Notes: generated by a model from the letters alone, not told the origin. DNA of 64,000 nt from Pseudomonas nitroreducens (GCF_024170165.1 NZ_JALJXP010000004.1:248001-312000); one strand, 5' to 3'. Positions 27,096 to 36,528 are shown, counted from the first letter of the stretch. A program made the numbers and translations.

Positions 27096-28379
27096 TCAGA
27101 TCACCACCCGCAGGCATTGCCCGGCGTGGTAGAGGGAGAAGCCGGCTTCGTACAGACAGCTGCGCAGGCCCACGGCGGAGATTTCCTCCATAGGCCTGAG
27201 CGGCATCGGCAAGGCGCTGGCATCACCGTCCAGCAGGAAGTCGGCGAAGGCCTTGCCCACCACCGTACCGGTGGTGACGCCACGGCCGTTGTAGCCGCTC
27301 ATGGCGACCAGCCCCGGCGCCGGCTCGAACAGGCGCATGAGGTGGTCGGGAGTGAAGTCGATGCAGCCGGTCCAGGTGAACTCCCAGTCCACCTTGCCCA
27401 GCCTGGGGAAGTAGTGCTGCTGGATGCGGTCCGCCCAGCTCTTGAGGAACCACGCCGGCTTGCCGGTGCCCTTGCCGAGGCTGCCGAGCAGCAGGCGGCC
27501 GTCGGCGTCGCGGCGGATGCTGCTGAGCACCTGGCGGGTATCCCAGGAGCCCTGCCCGCCCGGCAGGATGCGCGCGGCTTCCGCCCCCTCCAGCGGGCGC
27601 GAGGCGACCTGGTAGTAAAAACCGGGGAAGAAGGTGCGGCGCAGCTGCGTCCACTCCCCTTCGGTGTAGGCGCTGGAGGCGATCACCACCTTGTCGGCGG
27701 TCACCACGCCACCGGCGGTGATCACGTTCCACGCACTGCCCACGCGCACCAGGCCGACCACCGGGGAATGGTGGTACAGCTCGCCACCCAGACCGAGCAC
27801 CGCGCGGGCCAGGCCGCTGACGTAGCCCATGGGGTTGAGCGTGCCGGCGCGGCGGTCGAGCAGCGCACCAGCAATCTTGTCGGTGCCGCAGGCCTGCTCG
27901 CAATCAGTACCGGTGAGCAGTTCCACCGGCGCGCCACGGCGGCCCCATTGCTCGCAGCGGCTACGCAGGTCTGCCAGGCCACGGGCGTTGTGCGCCATGT
28001 GCAGGGTGCCTTCGCGGCGCGCCTGGCAATCGATGGCGTACTTGTCGATCAGGGAGAACACCAGCGAGGGCGCGTTGCCGAGCATGCGGTTGACCCGCTG
28101 GCCGATCTCGGCGCCCATGCCCGCTTCGATCTCGTCCGGGGGAATCCACAGGCCGGCGTTGACCAGCCCGACGTTGCGCCCCGAGCCACCATGCCCGGTG
28201 GTGTGGGCTTCCAGCACGCAGACCTGTTGGCCGCGCTCCAGCAGATGCAGTGCGGCGGACAGGCCGGTGAAACCCGCGCCGATGACACACACGTCGACCT
28301 TGCGATCCCCGCGCAGCTCCGGGGCTTCCGGGCGGTCGGGAGTCAGGTGTTCCCACAGACACTCTTGGCGAAGCGACAT
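27096..28379 (-). CDS. amaA: FAD-dependent L-pipecolate oxidase (AmaA)
   Basis: 427 residues from ATG 28379. DAO-fold flavoprotein: FAD dinucleotide motif VDVCVIGAGFTGLSAALHLLERG (residues 28-50), GHGGSGRNVGLVNAGLW (about 62-78) and the C-terminal GYNGRGVTTGTVVGKAFADFLL FAD motif. This matches P. putida AmaA, which oxidises L-pipecolate to delta1-piperideine-6-carboxylate. The strongest support is the partner gene: an AmaB-like dehydrogenase follows upstream in the same direction and a LysR regulator diverges from it, the same trio as in P. putida. A repeat element separates amaB from amaA. Confidence 0.8.
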   Translation of the reverse strand: MSLRQECLWEHLTPDRPEAPELRGDRKVDVCVIGAGFTGLSAALHLLERGQQVCVLEAHTTGHGGSGRNVGLVNAGLWIPPDEIEAGMGAEIGQRVNRMLGNAPSLVFSLIDKYAIDCQARREGTLHMAHNARGLADLRSRCEQWGRRGAPVELLTGTDCEQACGTDKIAGALLDRRAGTLNPMGYVSGLARAVLGLGGELYHHSPVVGLVRVGSAWNVITAGGVVTADKVVIASSAYTEGEWTQLRRTFFPGFYYQVASRPLEGAEAARILPGGQGSWDTRQVLSSIRRDADGRLLLGSLGKGTGKPAWFLKSWADRIQQHYFPRLGKVDWEFTWTGCIDFTPDHLMRLFEPAPGLVAMSGYNGRGVTTGTVVGKAFADFLLDGDASALPMPLRPMEEISAVGLRSCLYEAGFSLYHAGQCLRVVI

Positions 28380-28470
28380 CCAGCGATCCTTCTACGCGAA
28401 CCTTTGTGAATGACTCTGTACAGCTGCCTGGTGAACTCGTTCGTACCGTGAATACTTGGCACCAGGCCTG

Positions 28471-28606
28471 GCCCTCTCCCCCCGCCCTGGCTGCGCGCCC
28501 CGCTCCGAAGGGAGAGGGAGCTAGCTGTCCGTGCCGGCTGACGTCGAAGTATCAACCTGCACCGTACGGTCCCCTCTCCCTTCAGGGAGAGGGTCAGGGA
28601 GAGGGA
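28471..28606. repeat. Interspersed intergenic repeat, copy 2
   Basis: CCCTCTCCCCCCGCCCTGGC to CAGGGAGAGGG, containing GTGCCGGCTGACGTC and ACGGTCCCCTCTCCCTTC as in copy 1. It occupies half of the amaB-amaA spacer. Confidence 0.65.
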
Positions 28607-28653
28607 GACCGGGCACCAAGCCCCCGGAAGAAGAGCCCCCACGGCAACAGCTC

Positions 28654-30144
28654 TCAGTCGAAGACTATGCCCTGCGCCAGCGGCAGTTCCCGCGAATAGT
28701 TCACGGTGTTGGTCTGCCGGCGCATGTAGCCCTTCCAGGCATCGGAGCCGGATTCGCGGCCGCCGCCGGTTTCCTTCTCGCCACCGAAGGCGCCGCCGAT
28801 CTCCGCACCGCTGGGGCCGATGTTGACGTTGGCGATGCCGCAGTCGCTGCCCACCGCCGAGATGAAGGCTTCCGCCTCGCGCAGGTCGGTGGTGAAGATG
28901 CACGACGACAGCCCCTGGGGCACGCCGTTGTTCAGCGCCACCGCGTCGTTGAAGTCCTTGTAGGGCACCACATAGAGGATCGGCGCGAAGGTCTCGCTGC
29001 GCACCACGTCGCTCTGCTCGGGCATCTCGACGATGGCCGGCGACACGTAGTAGGCCTCGGGGAATTGGTCGGCCAGCTGGCGCTCGCCGCCGAACACCAC
29101 GCCGCCCTCGCCGCGCGCCTGTTCCAAGGCACCCTGCATGGCCAAGAAGCTGCGCTCGTCGATCAGCGGGCCGACCAGGTTGCCCTCCAGCGGATGACCG
29201 ATGCGCACCTTGGCGTAGGCAGTCTTCAGGCGACTGACGAACTCGTCCTTCACCGACTCGTGGGCGATCAGTCGACGCAGCGTGGTGCAGCGCTGCCCGG
29301 CGGTGCCGACGGCGCTGAACAGCACGGCGCGCACGGCCATGTCGAGATCGGCGCTAGGCGCCAGGACCATCGCGTTGTTGCCGCCCAGTTCGAGGATGCT
29401 GCGGCCGAAACGGGCCGCCACGCGCGGGCCGACCTCGCGCCCCATGCGGGTGCTGCCGGTGGCGCTGACCAGGGCGACGCGCGCGTCGTCCACCAGCGCT
29501 TCACCGGCGCTGCGATCACCGATCACCACCTGGCTGAGATGCGCCGGGGCGTCACCGAACTTGCTCAGTGCGCGCTCGAACAGCGCCTGGCAGGCCAGCG
29601 CGGTGAGCGGGGTCTTCTCCGACGGCTTCCACACCACCGAGTTGCCGCAGACCAGCGCCAGCGCGGTGTTCCACGACCACACGGCGACCGGGAAGTTGAA
29701 GGCGCTGATCACCCCGACCACACCCAGCGGGTGCCAGGTCTCGCGCATGTGGTGGCCGGGGCGCTCGGAGGCGATGGTCAGGCCGTAGAGCTGACGCGAC
29801 AGGCCGACGGCGAAATCGCAGATGTCGATCATCTCCTGCACTTCGCCCTGGCCTTCCTGGGTGATCTTGCCGGCCTCCCAGGACACCAGTTCGCCCAGTG
29901 CCGCCTTGCTCGCCCGCAACTCCTCGCCGAACAGGCGCACCAGTTCGCCACGGCGCGGCGCCGGCACCTTGCGCCAGGCGTCGAAGGCGTGGGCGGCGCG
30001 GCCGATCTTCTGCTCCACCTCGGCGGCGCTTTCCAGGCGCACCGCGCCCAGGCGGCTGCCGTCGATGGGAGAGTGGATGACCTGATCGCCACCGGTGACC
30101 AGGCGGGCGTCGACGCCGAGGGATTCGAGCAGTGCGGAAATCAT
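28654..30144 (-). CDS. amaB: Delta1-piperideine-6-carboxylate dehydrogenase (AmaB)
   Basis: 496 residues from ATG 30144. Aldehyde dehydrogenase superfamily: FNFPVAVWSWNTALALVCGN, cofactor loop SATGSTRMGREVG, catalytic Glu in LELGGNNA (about residue 262) and catalytic Cys in GTAGQRCTT (about 297). Of the ALDH7/antiquitin-like type (GGGRESGSDAWKGYMRRQTNTVNYS at the C-terminus is typical). It oxidises piperideine-6-carboxylate / aminoadipate semialdehyde to L-2-aminoadipate with NAD(P), following AmaA in lysine degradation. Divergent from the LysR gene with a 120-bp spacer. Confidence 0.88.
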   Translation of the reverse strand: MISALLESLGVDARLVTGGDQVIHSPIDGSRLGAVRLESAAEVEQKIGRAAHAFDAWRKVPAPRRGELVRLFGEELRASKAALGELVSWEAGKITQEGQGEVQEMIDICDFAVGLSRQLYGLTIASERPGHHMRETWHPLGVVGVISAFNFPVAVWSWNTALALVCGNSVVWKPSEKTPLTALACQALFERALSKFGDAPAHLSQVVIGDRSAGEALVDDARVALVSATGSTRMGREVGPRVAARFGRSILELGGNNAMVLAPSADLDMAVRAVLFSAVGTAGQRCTTLRRLIAHESVKDEFVSRLKTAYAKVRIGHPLEGNLVGPLIDERSFLAMQGALEQARGEGGVVFGGERQLADQFPEAYYVSPAIVEMPEQSDVVRSETFAPILYVVPYKDFNDAVALNNGVPQGLSSCIFTTDLREAEAFISAVGSDCGIANVNIGPSGAEIGGAFGGEKETGGGRESGSDAWKGYMRRQTNTVNYSRELPLAQGIVFD

Positions 30145-30264
30145 GCGGACTCCAGTTCTTTTCAGATGACCTGACGGAATGCCAGCAGTAATAAACGGCT
30201 TGCCGAGGCACAACAAACGACGTTTCCTATGCACATCATTCCGTAAATTCATGAACTGCCCGCC

Positions 30265-31158
30265 ATGCTGAGCAAACGCCACCTGCCGTCCATGACCGCC
30301 CTGCAATGCTTCGAAGCGGTGGCACGGCACCTGAGTTTTACCCGCGCCTCCGAAGAGCTGAACCTGACCCAGAGCGCGGTCAGCAAGCAGGTGGCGCAGC
30401 TGGAGGAAATGCTCCAGCACCTGCTGTTCCGCCGCGTGCGCCGCCGCCTGCAACTGACCCCGGCGGGCGACCTGTACCTGGTGGAGGTGCGCAAGATCCT
30501 CACCCAGGTGGAGATGTCCACCCACTACCTGCTGTCCTACGGCGGCGAGACCGAAGTGCTGCGTGTGGCGACGCCACCGACCTTCGGCGCACGCTGGCTG
30601 ATCCCGCGTCTGAACGGCTGGCGCCACCGCCACCCGAACATCCACCTGGACCTGCGCCAGGAACTGGAGCCCGGCGACCTGCTGCAATCGCGCTGCGACA
30701 TCGCGTTCTTCTTCGGCGCCGGCACCCTGCCCGGCGCGGAATGCGTGGCGCTGTTCGGCGAGGAGATGGTGCCGGTGTGCTCACCGGCGATCCTGCCGGC
30801 ACAGCCGCTGAGCGAGCCGACCCAGCTGGCGGACCTGGTCCTGCTGCAGAACGCCACGCGCCAGGAGGCGTGGCACGAGTGGTTCCTCAGCCTCGGCCGA
30901 CACAGCGAGCACAGCTACCACGGGCCGCGCTTCGACACCTTCTACATGTGCATCCGCGCGGCCCAGGCCGGCTGCGGCGTAGCACTGCTGCCGCGGTTCC
31001 TGGTGGAAGAGGAGCTGAGCGAGGGCAAGCTGGTGATCGCCTGGGAGCACGGCCTGCAAAGCCGCAGCGGCTACTACCTGGCGTACCCCGAGCATGCGGC
31101 GGCGGTGCCCAAGGTGCGGGCGTTCGTGGAGTGGATCGGGGAGCGGATGGAGGGGTGA
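30265..31158 (+). CDS. amaR: LysR-type regulator next to amaAB
   Basis: 297 residues from ATG 30265. N-terminal winged helix LPSMTALQCFEAVARHLSFTRASEELNLTQSAVSKQVAQLEEML (residues 6-49), followed by a LysR substrate domain (PTFGARWLIPRLNGWRHRHPNIHLDLRQ). GcvA/AmpR-like subgroup by the LPSMTALQCFEA start. Divergent position from amaB strongly suggests it controls amaBA; the symbol follows the usual Pseudomonas naming and is provisional. Inducer would probably be L-pipecolate or a downstream intermediate (inference). Confidence 0.8.
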   Translation: MLSKRHLPSMTALQCFEAVARHLSFTRASEELNLTQSAVSKQVAQLEEMLQHLLFRRVRRRLQLTPAGDLYLVEVRKILTQVEMSTHYLLSYGGETEVLRVATPPTFGARWLIPRLNGWRHRHPNIHLDLRQELEPGDLLQSRCDIAFFFGAGTLPGAECVALFGEEMVPVCSPAILPAQPLSEPTQLADLVLLQNATRQEAWHEWFLSLGRHSEHSYHGPRFDTFYMCIRAAQAGCGVALLPRFLVEEELSEGKLVIAWEHGLQSRSGYYLAYPEHAAAVPKVRAFVEWIGERMEG

Positions 31159-31178
31159 ATTTCGTGTGGCCGGCGACA

Positions 31179-31321
31179 CCCTCTCCCAGAAGGGAGAGGG
31201 GACTGACTCGGCGTGAAGCGTCGGACTGCGATCAGCCTGAATCCGATGTTTCAGAAGGGCGCAGAGGCTCCAGCCTGCTCGGATACTCCCTCTCCCTTCA
31301 GGGAGAGGGCTGGGGAGAGGG
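31179..31321. repeat. Interspersed intergenic repeat, copy 3
   Basis: CCCTCTCCCAGAAGGGAGAGGG at the left and CTCCCTCTCCCTTCAGGGAGAGGG at the right, with diverged middle. Convergent gene ends on both sides. Confidence 0.6.
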
Positions 31322-31351
31322 CCCGCCCGGCTCCAAACTCTCCGTAAACAC

Positions 31352-32044
31352 CTAAACCAGCAAACTCCGATCAAACACGAACGCCCCATCCCCCTGCGGC
31401 GTAAAGCGCAACACATGCTGCGGCCGTCCCATCGGCGGCTGGTGGCGCTCGCCGGTGTCTTCCACCCAGCCCGCCGTCTTCATCCGCTCCAGCCGCCCGC
31501 GCAGGCTGGAATGCTGGATTTCCTCGCCGATGGACCATTCGAAGGCCTTCAGCGCCTCGGCCACGGTGAAGCGCTCGGGCAGCAGATGCAGCGGCAACGC
31601 GCTGTACACCGACTTGCCCGCCAGCCGCTCGCAGGCCTGCTGTACCAGTTGGGTGTGATCGAACGGCAAGGCGAAGCGCTCACCACGCACAGACTCCAGC
31701 GGCACGAAGTCCAGGTCGTCGGCGGCCAGTTCGGTGTCCGGCGCCACCAGCACCAGATAGAACACGCTCAACGACCAGCCACGCGGGTCGCGTACTGCGT
31801 TGCCCACGGTCGCCACCTGCTCCATGTACGCCGGCGTCACCCGCGCCTTCTCGCGCAATGCGCGCAAGGCGGCATCGTCCAGACCATGGTCGGCGCAGCG
31901 GCCGTTGATCAGCACGCCGGGCAGCGCCCACTGGCCTTCGAACGGCGCTTGGGCGCGGCGGATCAGCAGCAGCTCCAGCCCCAGCTCGGGGTTCAGGCGC
32001 AGCGCCACGATATCCACGGTGGCCAGCACTTCAGCGGTACTCAT
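31352..32044 (-). CDS. nrtR: NrtR, Nudix-related repressor of NAD salvage
   Basis: 230 residues from ATG 32044. N-terminal Nudix-like fold (VDIVALRL, LLLIRRAQAPFEGQWALPG) but the catalytic box is degenerate: where REUxEExGU should be, it reads LREKARVT, so hydrolase activity is unlikely. The C-terminal third is a winged helix (FTVAEALKAFEWSIGEEIQHSSLRGRLERM). This is the NrtR architecture; in P. aeruginosa it represses pncA-pncB-nadE and responds to ADP-ribose or related NAD metabolites. Divergent from pncA with a 168-bp spacer. Confidence 0.9.
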   Translation of the reverse strand: MSTAEVLATVDIVALRLNPELGLELLLIRRAQAPFEGQWALPGVLINGRCADHGLDDAALRALREKARVTPAYMEQVATVGNAVRDPRGWSLSVFYLVLVAPDTELAADDLDFVPLESVRGERFALPFDHTQLVQQACERLAGKSVYSALPLHLLPERFTVAEALKAFEWSIGEEIQHSSLRGRLERMKTAGWVEDTGERHQPPMGRPQHVLRFTPQGDGAFVFDRSLLV

Positions 32045-32083
32045 CGATGCTCCTCGGATGCTTCCTCACTGGAAGAAGTCTGT

Positions 32084-32160
32084 GACTTATTTCACCATGT
32101 ACAGAAAGCATCTTCCACCTCCCATGAATTTCCATCTTTCTGCTTGACGACTTATTTCAC
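32084..32160. promoter_or_regulatory. Direct repeat GACTTATTTCAC in the nrtR-pncA spacer
   Basis: The 12-mer GACTTATTTCAC occurs at 32084-32095 and 32149-32160, each followed closely by CATG (CCATG, GTCATG). Likely NrtR operator or promoter elements; I do not recall the Pseudomonas NrtR consensus well enough to confirm. Confidence 0.45.
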
Positions 32161-32212
32161 GTCATGAATTATGTAGTCACGACAGGCCACCCACGGTCAA
32201 GCGGAGGTTTCC

Positions 32213-32860
32213 ATGAACCTGATCGCCAGCTTCGATGTAGACGCCCAGAAAAGCTTCACCCCGCTCTGCCCCAACGAACTGCCGGTGCCCGGTGGTGATG
32301 CCATCGGCGGTGCGCTCAACCTGATGGCCGAGCGCGCCAGCCTGCGCCTGGGCAGCAAGGACGCCCACACGCCACAAGCACCCTGGGTGGTGAGCGAACC
32401 GGCACAGATGCTGCAACCGCTCAGCCTGCCCAATGCCGACCTCACCTGGGTCAGCCACTGCGTGCCGGGCACCCCGGGCTTCGAGTTGCTGGATGAGCTG
32501 CCTAGGCCGATGGACTACGACTTCTTCATCTGGAAGGGCGTCGAGCCGGACCTGCACCCCTACGGCGCCTGCTACCACGACCTGGCAGAACGGCGCAGCA
32601 CCGGGGTGATCGAATACCTGCGGCAGAACGTGGTCAGCCACGTGCTGGTGGGCGGCCTGGCGCTGGACTACTGCGTGAAGACCACCGCGCTGCAACTGCG
32701 CCGCGCCGGCTTCCAGGTGCTGCTGTACCTGCCGGCCTGCCGAGCCATCGCGGTGGAAACCGCAGAAGCCGCCTGCAACGAAATGCGCAACGCCGGGGTG
32801 ATCCTCTGCGCCGACGAGAACGAACTGGACGAGGCCCTCATGGGCATCAGGGAGAATTGA
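32213..32860 (+). CDS. pncA: Nicotinamidase PncA
   Basis: 215 residues from ATG 32213, GGAGG six bases upstream. Isochorismatase-like hydrolase: catalytic Asp in FDVDAQKSF, Lys in FFIWKG, and Cys in [15 protein letters not shown] (about residue 157); metal-site residues in SKDAHTP and WVSHCVPG. Converts nicotinamide to nicotinate plus ammonia. Start of the pncA-pncB-nadE operon; three bases separate its stop from the pncB ATG. Confidence 0.9.
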   Translation: MNLIASFDVDAQKSFTPLCPNELPVPGGDAIGGALNLMAERASLRLGSKDAHTPQAPWVVSEPAQMLQPLSLPNADLTWVSHCVPGTPGFELLDELPRPMDYDFFIWKGVEPDLHPYGACYHDLAERRSTGVIEYLRQNVVSHVLVGGLALDYCVKTTALQLRRAGFQVLLYLPACRAIAVETAEAACNEMRNAGVILCADENELDEALMGIREN

Positions 32861-32862
32861 CC

Positions 32863-34062
32863 ATGGCCGAGAGCGTGTTTGCCGACAGCATCGTGCAGAA
32901 CCTGCTGGACACCGACTTCTACAAGCTGACGATGATGCAGGCGGTGCTGCACAACTACCCCAACGCCGAAGTGGAGTGGGAGTTCCGCTGCCGCAACGCC
33001 GAGGACCTGCGCCCCTACCTGGCGGAAATCCGCTACCAGATCGAGCGCCTGGCCGAACTGGAAGCCACGCCGGACCAGTTGGCCTTCCTCGAGCGTATCC
33101 CGTTCATCAAGCCGGACTTCATCCGCTTCCTCAGCCTGTTCCGCTTCAACCTGCGCTACGTGCACACCAGCATCGAGGACGGCCAGCTGGCCATCCGCCT
33201 GCGCGGGCCGTGGCTGCACGTGATCCTCTTCGAGGTGCCGCTGCTGGCCATCGTCAGCGAAGTGCGCAACCGTTACCGCTACCGCGAGGTGGTGCTGGAG
33301 CAGGTCGGCGAGCAGCTCTATCGCAAGCTCGATTGGCTCGCCGGCAACGCCAGCGCGGAGGAGCTGAAGGAATTCCAGGTGGCCGACTTCGGCACCCGCC
33401 GGCGCTTCTCCTACCGCACCCAGGAAGAAGTCGTGCACATCCTCAAGCACGACTTCCCCGGCCGCTTCGTCGGCACCAGCAACGTGCACCTGGCCCGCGA
33501 GTTCGACGTGAAGCCGATCGGCACCATGGCCCACGAATGGCTGATGGCGCACCAGCAGCTCGGCCCGCGGCTGATCGACAGCCAGATCGCCGCGCTGGAC
33601 TGCTGGGTGCGCGAATACCGCGGTCAACTAGGCATCGCTCTGACCGACTGCATCACCATGGACGCCTTCCTCAGCGACTTCGACCTGTACTTCGCCAAGC
33701 TCTTCGATGGCCTGCGCCACGACTCGGGCGACCCGCTGGTCTGGGCCGAGAAGGCCATCGCCCATTACCGCCGCCTGGGCATCGACCCGATGACCAAGAC
33801 CCTGGTGTTCTCCGACGGCCTCGACATGCCCAAGGCGTTGCAGCTCTTCCGCGCATTGCGTGGCAAGATCAACGTCAGTTTCGGCATCGGTACCAACCTG
33901 ACCTGCGACATTCCCGGGGTGGAACCGATGAACATCGTGATCAAGATGACGGCCTGCAACGGCCACCCGGTGGCGAAGATTTCCGACACCCCGGGCAAGA
34001 CCCAATGCCGCGACGAGAATTTCGTCGCCTACCTGCGCCACGTGTTCAAGGTGCCGGTGTAA
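32863..34062 (+). CDS. pncB: Nicotinate phosphoribosyltransferase PncB
   Basis: 399 residues from ATG 32863 (a TTG two codons upstream overlaps the pncA stop). N-terminal [15 protein letters not shown] and [11 protein letters not shown], the autophosphorylated His region [12 protein letters not shown] (about 217), and [17 protein letters not shown] (about 285) that binds phosphoribosyl pyrophosphate. Converts nicotinate, PRPP and ATP to nicotinate mononucleotide. Translationally close to pncA and 31 bp from nadE. Confidence 0.93.
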   Translation: MAESVFADSIVQNLLDTDFYKLTMMQAVLHNYPNAEVEWEFRCRNAEDLRPYLAEIRYQIERLAELEATPDQLAFLERIPFIKPDFIRFLSLFRFNLRYVHTSIEDGQLAIRLRGPWLHVILFEVPLLAIVSEVRNRYRYREVVLEQVGEQLYRKLDWLAGNASAEELKEFQVADFGTRRRFSYRTQEEVVHILKHDFPGRFVGTSNVHLAREFDVKPIGTMAHEWLMAHQQLGPRLIDSQIAALDCWVREYRGQLGIALTDCITMDAFLSDFDLYFAKLFDGLRHDSGDPLVWAEKAIAHYRRLGIDPMTKTLVFSDGLDMPKALQLFRALRGKINVSFGIGTNLTCDIPGVEPMNIVIKMTACNGHPVAKISDTPGKTQCRDENFVAYLRHVFKVPV

Positions 34063-34093
34063 CCCTTTTCCGCTTTCCACAGGAGCCCTCCAG

Positions 34094-34921
34094 ATGAAAG
34101 ACACACAGGCCGCCATCGCCAGAGAACTCAACGTGCAGCCGCCCTTCCAGTCCGACGCCGAGCTGCAGGCCGAGATCCAGCGGCGCGTGCGCTTCATCCA
34201 GGACTGCCTGCAGGGTTCGGGGATGAAGACCCTGGTGCTGGGCATCAGCGGCGGCGTCGACTCGCTCACCGCCGGCATGCTCTGCCAGCGCGCCGTGGAA
34301 GGCCTGCGCGCCGAGACCGGCAACCAGGACTACCGCTTCCTCGCCGTGCGCCTGCCGTACAACGTGCAGGGCGACGAGCAGGACGCCCAGGACTCGGTGG
34401 ACGTCATCGCCCCCGACGAACGCCACACCGTGAACATCGGCCCCTCGGTGCAGGCGCTGGCCGCCGAGACCCAGGCGCTGGAAGGGCTCGCGCCGGCCAC
34501 CCGCGACTTCGCCCTGGGCAACACCAAGGCGCGCATCCGCATGGTCGCCCAGTACACCATCGCCAATGCCCGCGCCGGCCTGGTGGTCGGCACCGACCAC
34601 GCCGCCGAAGCGGTGATGGGCTTCTTCACCAAGTTCGGCGACGGCGCCTGCGACCTCGCCCCGCTCACCGGCCTGGTGAAGAACCAGGTGCGCAGCATCG
34701 CCCGCAGCCTTGGCGCGCCGGAACACCTGGTGGAGAAAGTGCCGACCGCCGACCTCGAGGACCTCGCCCCCGGCAAGCCGGACGAGCACGCCCACGGCGT
34801 GACCTACAAGGAAATCGATGCCTTCCTGCACGGTCAGGACGTCGGCCAGGAAGCCTTCGACATCATCGTCCGGACCTTCGAGAAGACCCGCCACAAGCGC
34901 GCCCTGCCCACCGCGCCATAA
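34094..34921 (+). CDS. nadE: Ammonia-dependent NAD synthetase NadE
   Basis: 275 residues, ATG 34094, AGGAG upstream. ATP pyrophosphatase loop [16 protein letters not shown] (residues 45-60) and [28 protein letters not shown] (about 172-199). It lacks the N-terminal glutaminase domain, so it uses free ammonia. Last step of NAD formation from deamido-NAD. A GC-rich hairpin without a T run (34936-34961) follows. Confidence 0.93.
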   Translation: MKDTQAAIARELNVQPPFQSDAELQAEIQRRVRFIQDCLQGSGMKTLVLGISGGVDSLTAGMLCQRAVEGLRAETGNQDYRFLAVRLPYNVQGDEQDAQDSVDVIAPDERHTVNIGPSVQALAAETQALEGLAPATRDFALGNTKARIRMVAQYTIANARAGLVVGTDHAAEAVMGFFTKFGDGACDLAPLTGLVKNQVRSIARSLGAPEHLVEKVPTADLEDLAPGKPDEHAHGVTYKEIDAFLHGQDVGQEAFDIIVRTFEKTRHKRALPTAP

Positions 34922-34974
34922 GCGAACGGCAGCCGTTGGCGCGGGAGAAGTCCCGCGTCAACGAGCTCAAGGGT

Positions 34975-35601
34975 TCAGTGCTGGGGAATGACGTAGCGCC
35001 AGATGGCGATGAAGTGCAGCAGGCTGCCGGCGATCACGAACAGGTGCCAGATGCCGTGCCAGTGGCGGAAGCGGCTGTCGTAGGCGAAGAAGATGATGCC
35101 GATGGTGTAGAAGGCCCCGCCGCCCACCAGCCAGGCAAAGCCCGCGCCGCCCAGCGCTCGGTAAAGCGGCCCGACCGCGATCAGCACGATCCAGCCCATC
35201 ACTGCGTAGATGATGATCGACAGCACCCGTGCCTCGGAGCGCGGCTTGATCTCCTGCAGCATGCCGATCACCGCCATGGACCAGACGATGCCGAACAGCG
35301 TCCAGCCCCAGGGCCCCTTCAGCGTCACCAGGCAGAACGGCGTATAGCTCCCGGCGATCAGCAGGTAGATCGACAGGTGGTCGAGCTTGCGCAGGATGAC
35401 CTTCGCCCGCCCCTGCACGCTGTGGTAGAGCGTGGAGATGCTGTAGAGCAGCAGTAGCGTCGTGCCATAGATTGCCACGCTGACGATGCGCAGCGGCTCG
35501 CCGAGCAGGCTGGTGGCCACCAGCAGCCAGATGCCGCCCACCAGCGCCAGCACGGCGCCGATCAGGTGGGTCCAGGCGTTGAAGCGTTCACCGTGGTACA
35601 T
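34975..35601 (-). CDS. trhA: Hemolysin III / TrhA-family membrane protein
   Basis: 208 residues, ATG 35601. Seven membrane helices; family motifs NAWTHLIGAVLALVGG at the first helix, SISTLYHS and KLDHLSIYLLIAGSYTPFCL in the second to third, and HGIWHLFVIAGSLLHFIAIW in the last, giving the putative metal-binding histidines (and Asp) of the PAQR-like fold. In E. coli TrhA affects membrane energetics; cytolysis is an old label from Bacillus. Stands alone on the minus strand between nadE and azurin. Confidence 0.87.
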   Translation of the reverse strand: MYHGERFNAWTHLIGAVLALVGGIWLLVATSLLGEPLRIVSVAIYGTTLLLLYSISTLYHSVQGRAKVILRKLDHLSIYLLIAGSYTPFCLVTLKGPWGWTLFGIVWSMAVIGMLQEIKPRSEARVLSIIIYAVMGWIVLIAVGPLYRALGGAGFAWLVGGGAFYTIGIIFFAYDSRFRHWHGIWHLFVIAGSLLHFIAIWRYVIPQH

Positions 35602-35656
35602 GAGTCCCCCGTTGCAATTTCAACCACGCCCACACCCTACCCTCCTTGCATGAAAT

Positions 35657-35684
35657 AAAAAGCCCGACCATGGGTCGGGCTTTT
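35657..35684 (-). terminator. Terminator of azu
   Basis: AAAAGCCCGACC, loop ATG, GGTCGGGCTTTT, 30 bp beyond the azurin stop on the minus strand. Confidence 0.9.
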
Positions 35685-35714
35685 CGGATCACACACTTTC
35701 GAGCGAAAGCCGGA

Positions 35715-36161
35715 TCACTTCACCGCGAGGGTGCCCTTCATCATGGCCGAGTGGCCCGGGAAGGAGCAGAAGAAGGCGTATTCATCGCCGGCCTTCAGCT
35801 TGGATACGTCGAAGGTCACCGAGTCCTTCTCGCCGGAGCCGATGATCTTGGTGTGGGCGATCACACGGGTGTCGCCATCCTTGATGTAGTTCTTGTCCAG
35901 ACCGGCGGCCATGCCATCGGTCACCACGCCCTGCATGTCGGCGGCAGTGGTCAGGACCCAGTTATGGCCCATCACGTTCTTCGGCAGGCTGCCCGGGTGG
36001 GACAGGTTCACGGTGAAGGTCTTGCAGCTCTTGTCGACGCTGATGGCGTTGGTGCTGAACTGCATCTGGTCGTTGCCCTGGATGTCCACGGAGCATTCGG
36101 CGGCCAGCAGCGGGGCACTGAACAGGCCAAGCAGGGATACAGCGGCGAGTTTACGGAACAT
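35715..36161 (-). CDS. azu: Azurin precursor
   Basis: 148 residues, ATG 36161. Signal peptide of 20 residues ending PLLA, then mature [15 protein letters not shown], 128 residues as in P. aeruginosa azurin. Copper ligands visible: GHNW (Gly45-His46), Cys112 in [11 protein letters not shown], His117 and Met121. The disulfide pair is C3 and C26. Periplasmic type I blue-copper electron carrier linked to denitrification and redox stress. An ANR-type box about 75 bp upstream fits known oxygen control of azu. Confidence 0.96.
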   Translation of the reverse strand: MFRKLAAVSLLGLFSAPLLAAECSVDIQGNDQMQFSTNAISVDKSCKTFTVNLSHPGSLPKNVMGHNWVLTTAADMQGVVTDGMAAGLDKNYIKDGDTRVIAHTKIIGSGEKDSVTFDVSKLKAGDEYAFFCSFPGHSAMMKGTLAVK

Positions 36162-36210
36162 GACATGCCTCCTAGGCAGGTTGGGCGGAGAATCCTGAAA
36201 GGGAAGACTG

Positions 36211-36226
36211 CCCGAACGCGTTCGGG
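36211..36226. promoter_or_regulatory. Perfect 16-bp palindrome in the azu promoter
   Basis: CCCGAACGCGTTCGGG, between the ANR box and the azu start codon. If the ANR box sits at -41.5, this falls in the -35 to -10 interval, so it could be a repressor site. Confidence 0.4.
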
Positions 36227-36232
36227 GTTCCC

Positions 36233-36246
36233 CTGATCTGCATCAA
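36233..36246 (-). promoter_or_regulatory. ANR/FNR box upstream of azu
   Basis: Minus strand TTGATGCAGATCAG, one mismatch to TTGAT-N4-ATCAA. Position 72-85 bp before the azurin start. Confidence 0.7.
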
Positions 36247-36369
36247 TGGCCATCGGCCACGAGCCAAGCGTCGAACTGTCTATCAGGCCGATCAGCAGGA
36301 TCAACGAGGCAGATCAGCGCACCCCGCCTAGCATAGCCCTCATCACCCGGCCCAACAGGAGTTCGCGCC

Positions 36370-36465
36370 ATGCACCGTCTTGCGCTGTTACAAAGCCCGC
36401 TGCTGCAGAACCTGCTCGCCTGCTACGCACTTGGCGCCTCGGCCGGCGGCTGCCAGCACGAGTGA
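36370..36465 (+). CDS. Possible 31-residue small protein
   Basis: ATG 36370 preceded by CAGGAG with nine-base spacing. Sequence starts MHRLALLQSPLLQNLLACY, and ends GASAGGCQHE: a short hydrophobic stretch with two cysteines. Lies in the 367-bp azu-LOG spacer on the strand of the downstream gene, 63 bp before it. The ribosome site is the main support; there is no homology I recognise, so it may be a leader peptide or nothing. Confidence 0.35.
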   Translation: MHRLALLQSPLLQNLLACYALGASAGGCQHE

Positions 36466-36528
36466 AATCGGCTTGGTCGCTGTCCCTGCAGCCGGTAACC
36501 TGACGGCCTGCAATAAGAGGACAGCTCC

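Noticed and set aside
31352-32044. Active Nudix hydrolase
   Set aside because: The REUxEExGU box lacks its glutamates and a winged helix follows; NrtR is the better call.
34936-34961. Rho-independent terminator after nadE
   Set aside because: There is an inverted repeat TTGGCGCGGGA / TCCCGCGTCAA but no T run follows, so it was not listed as a terminator.
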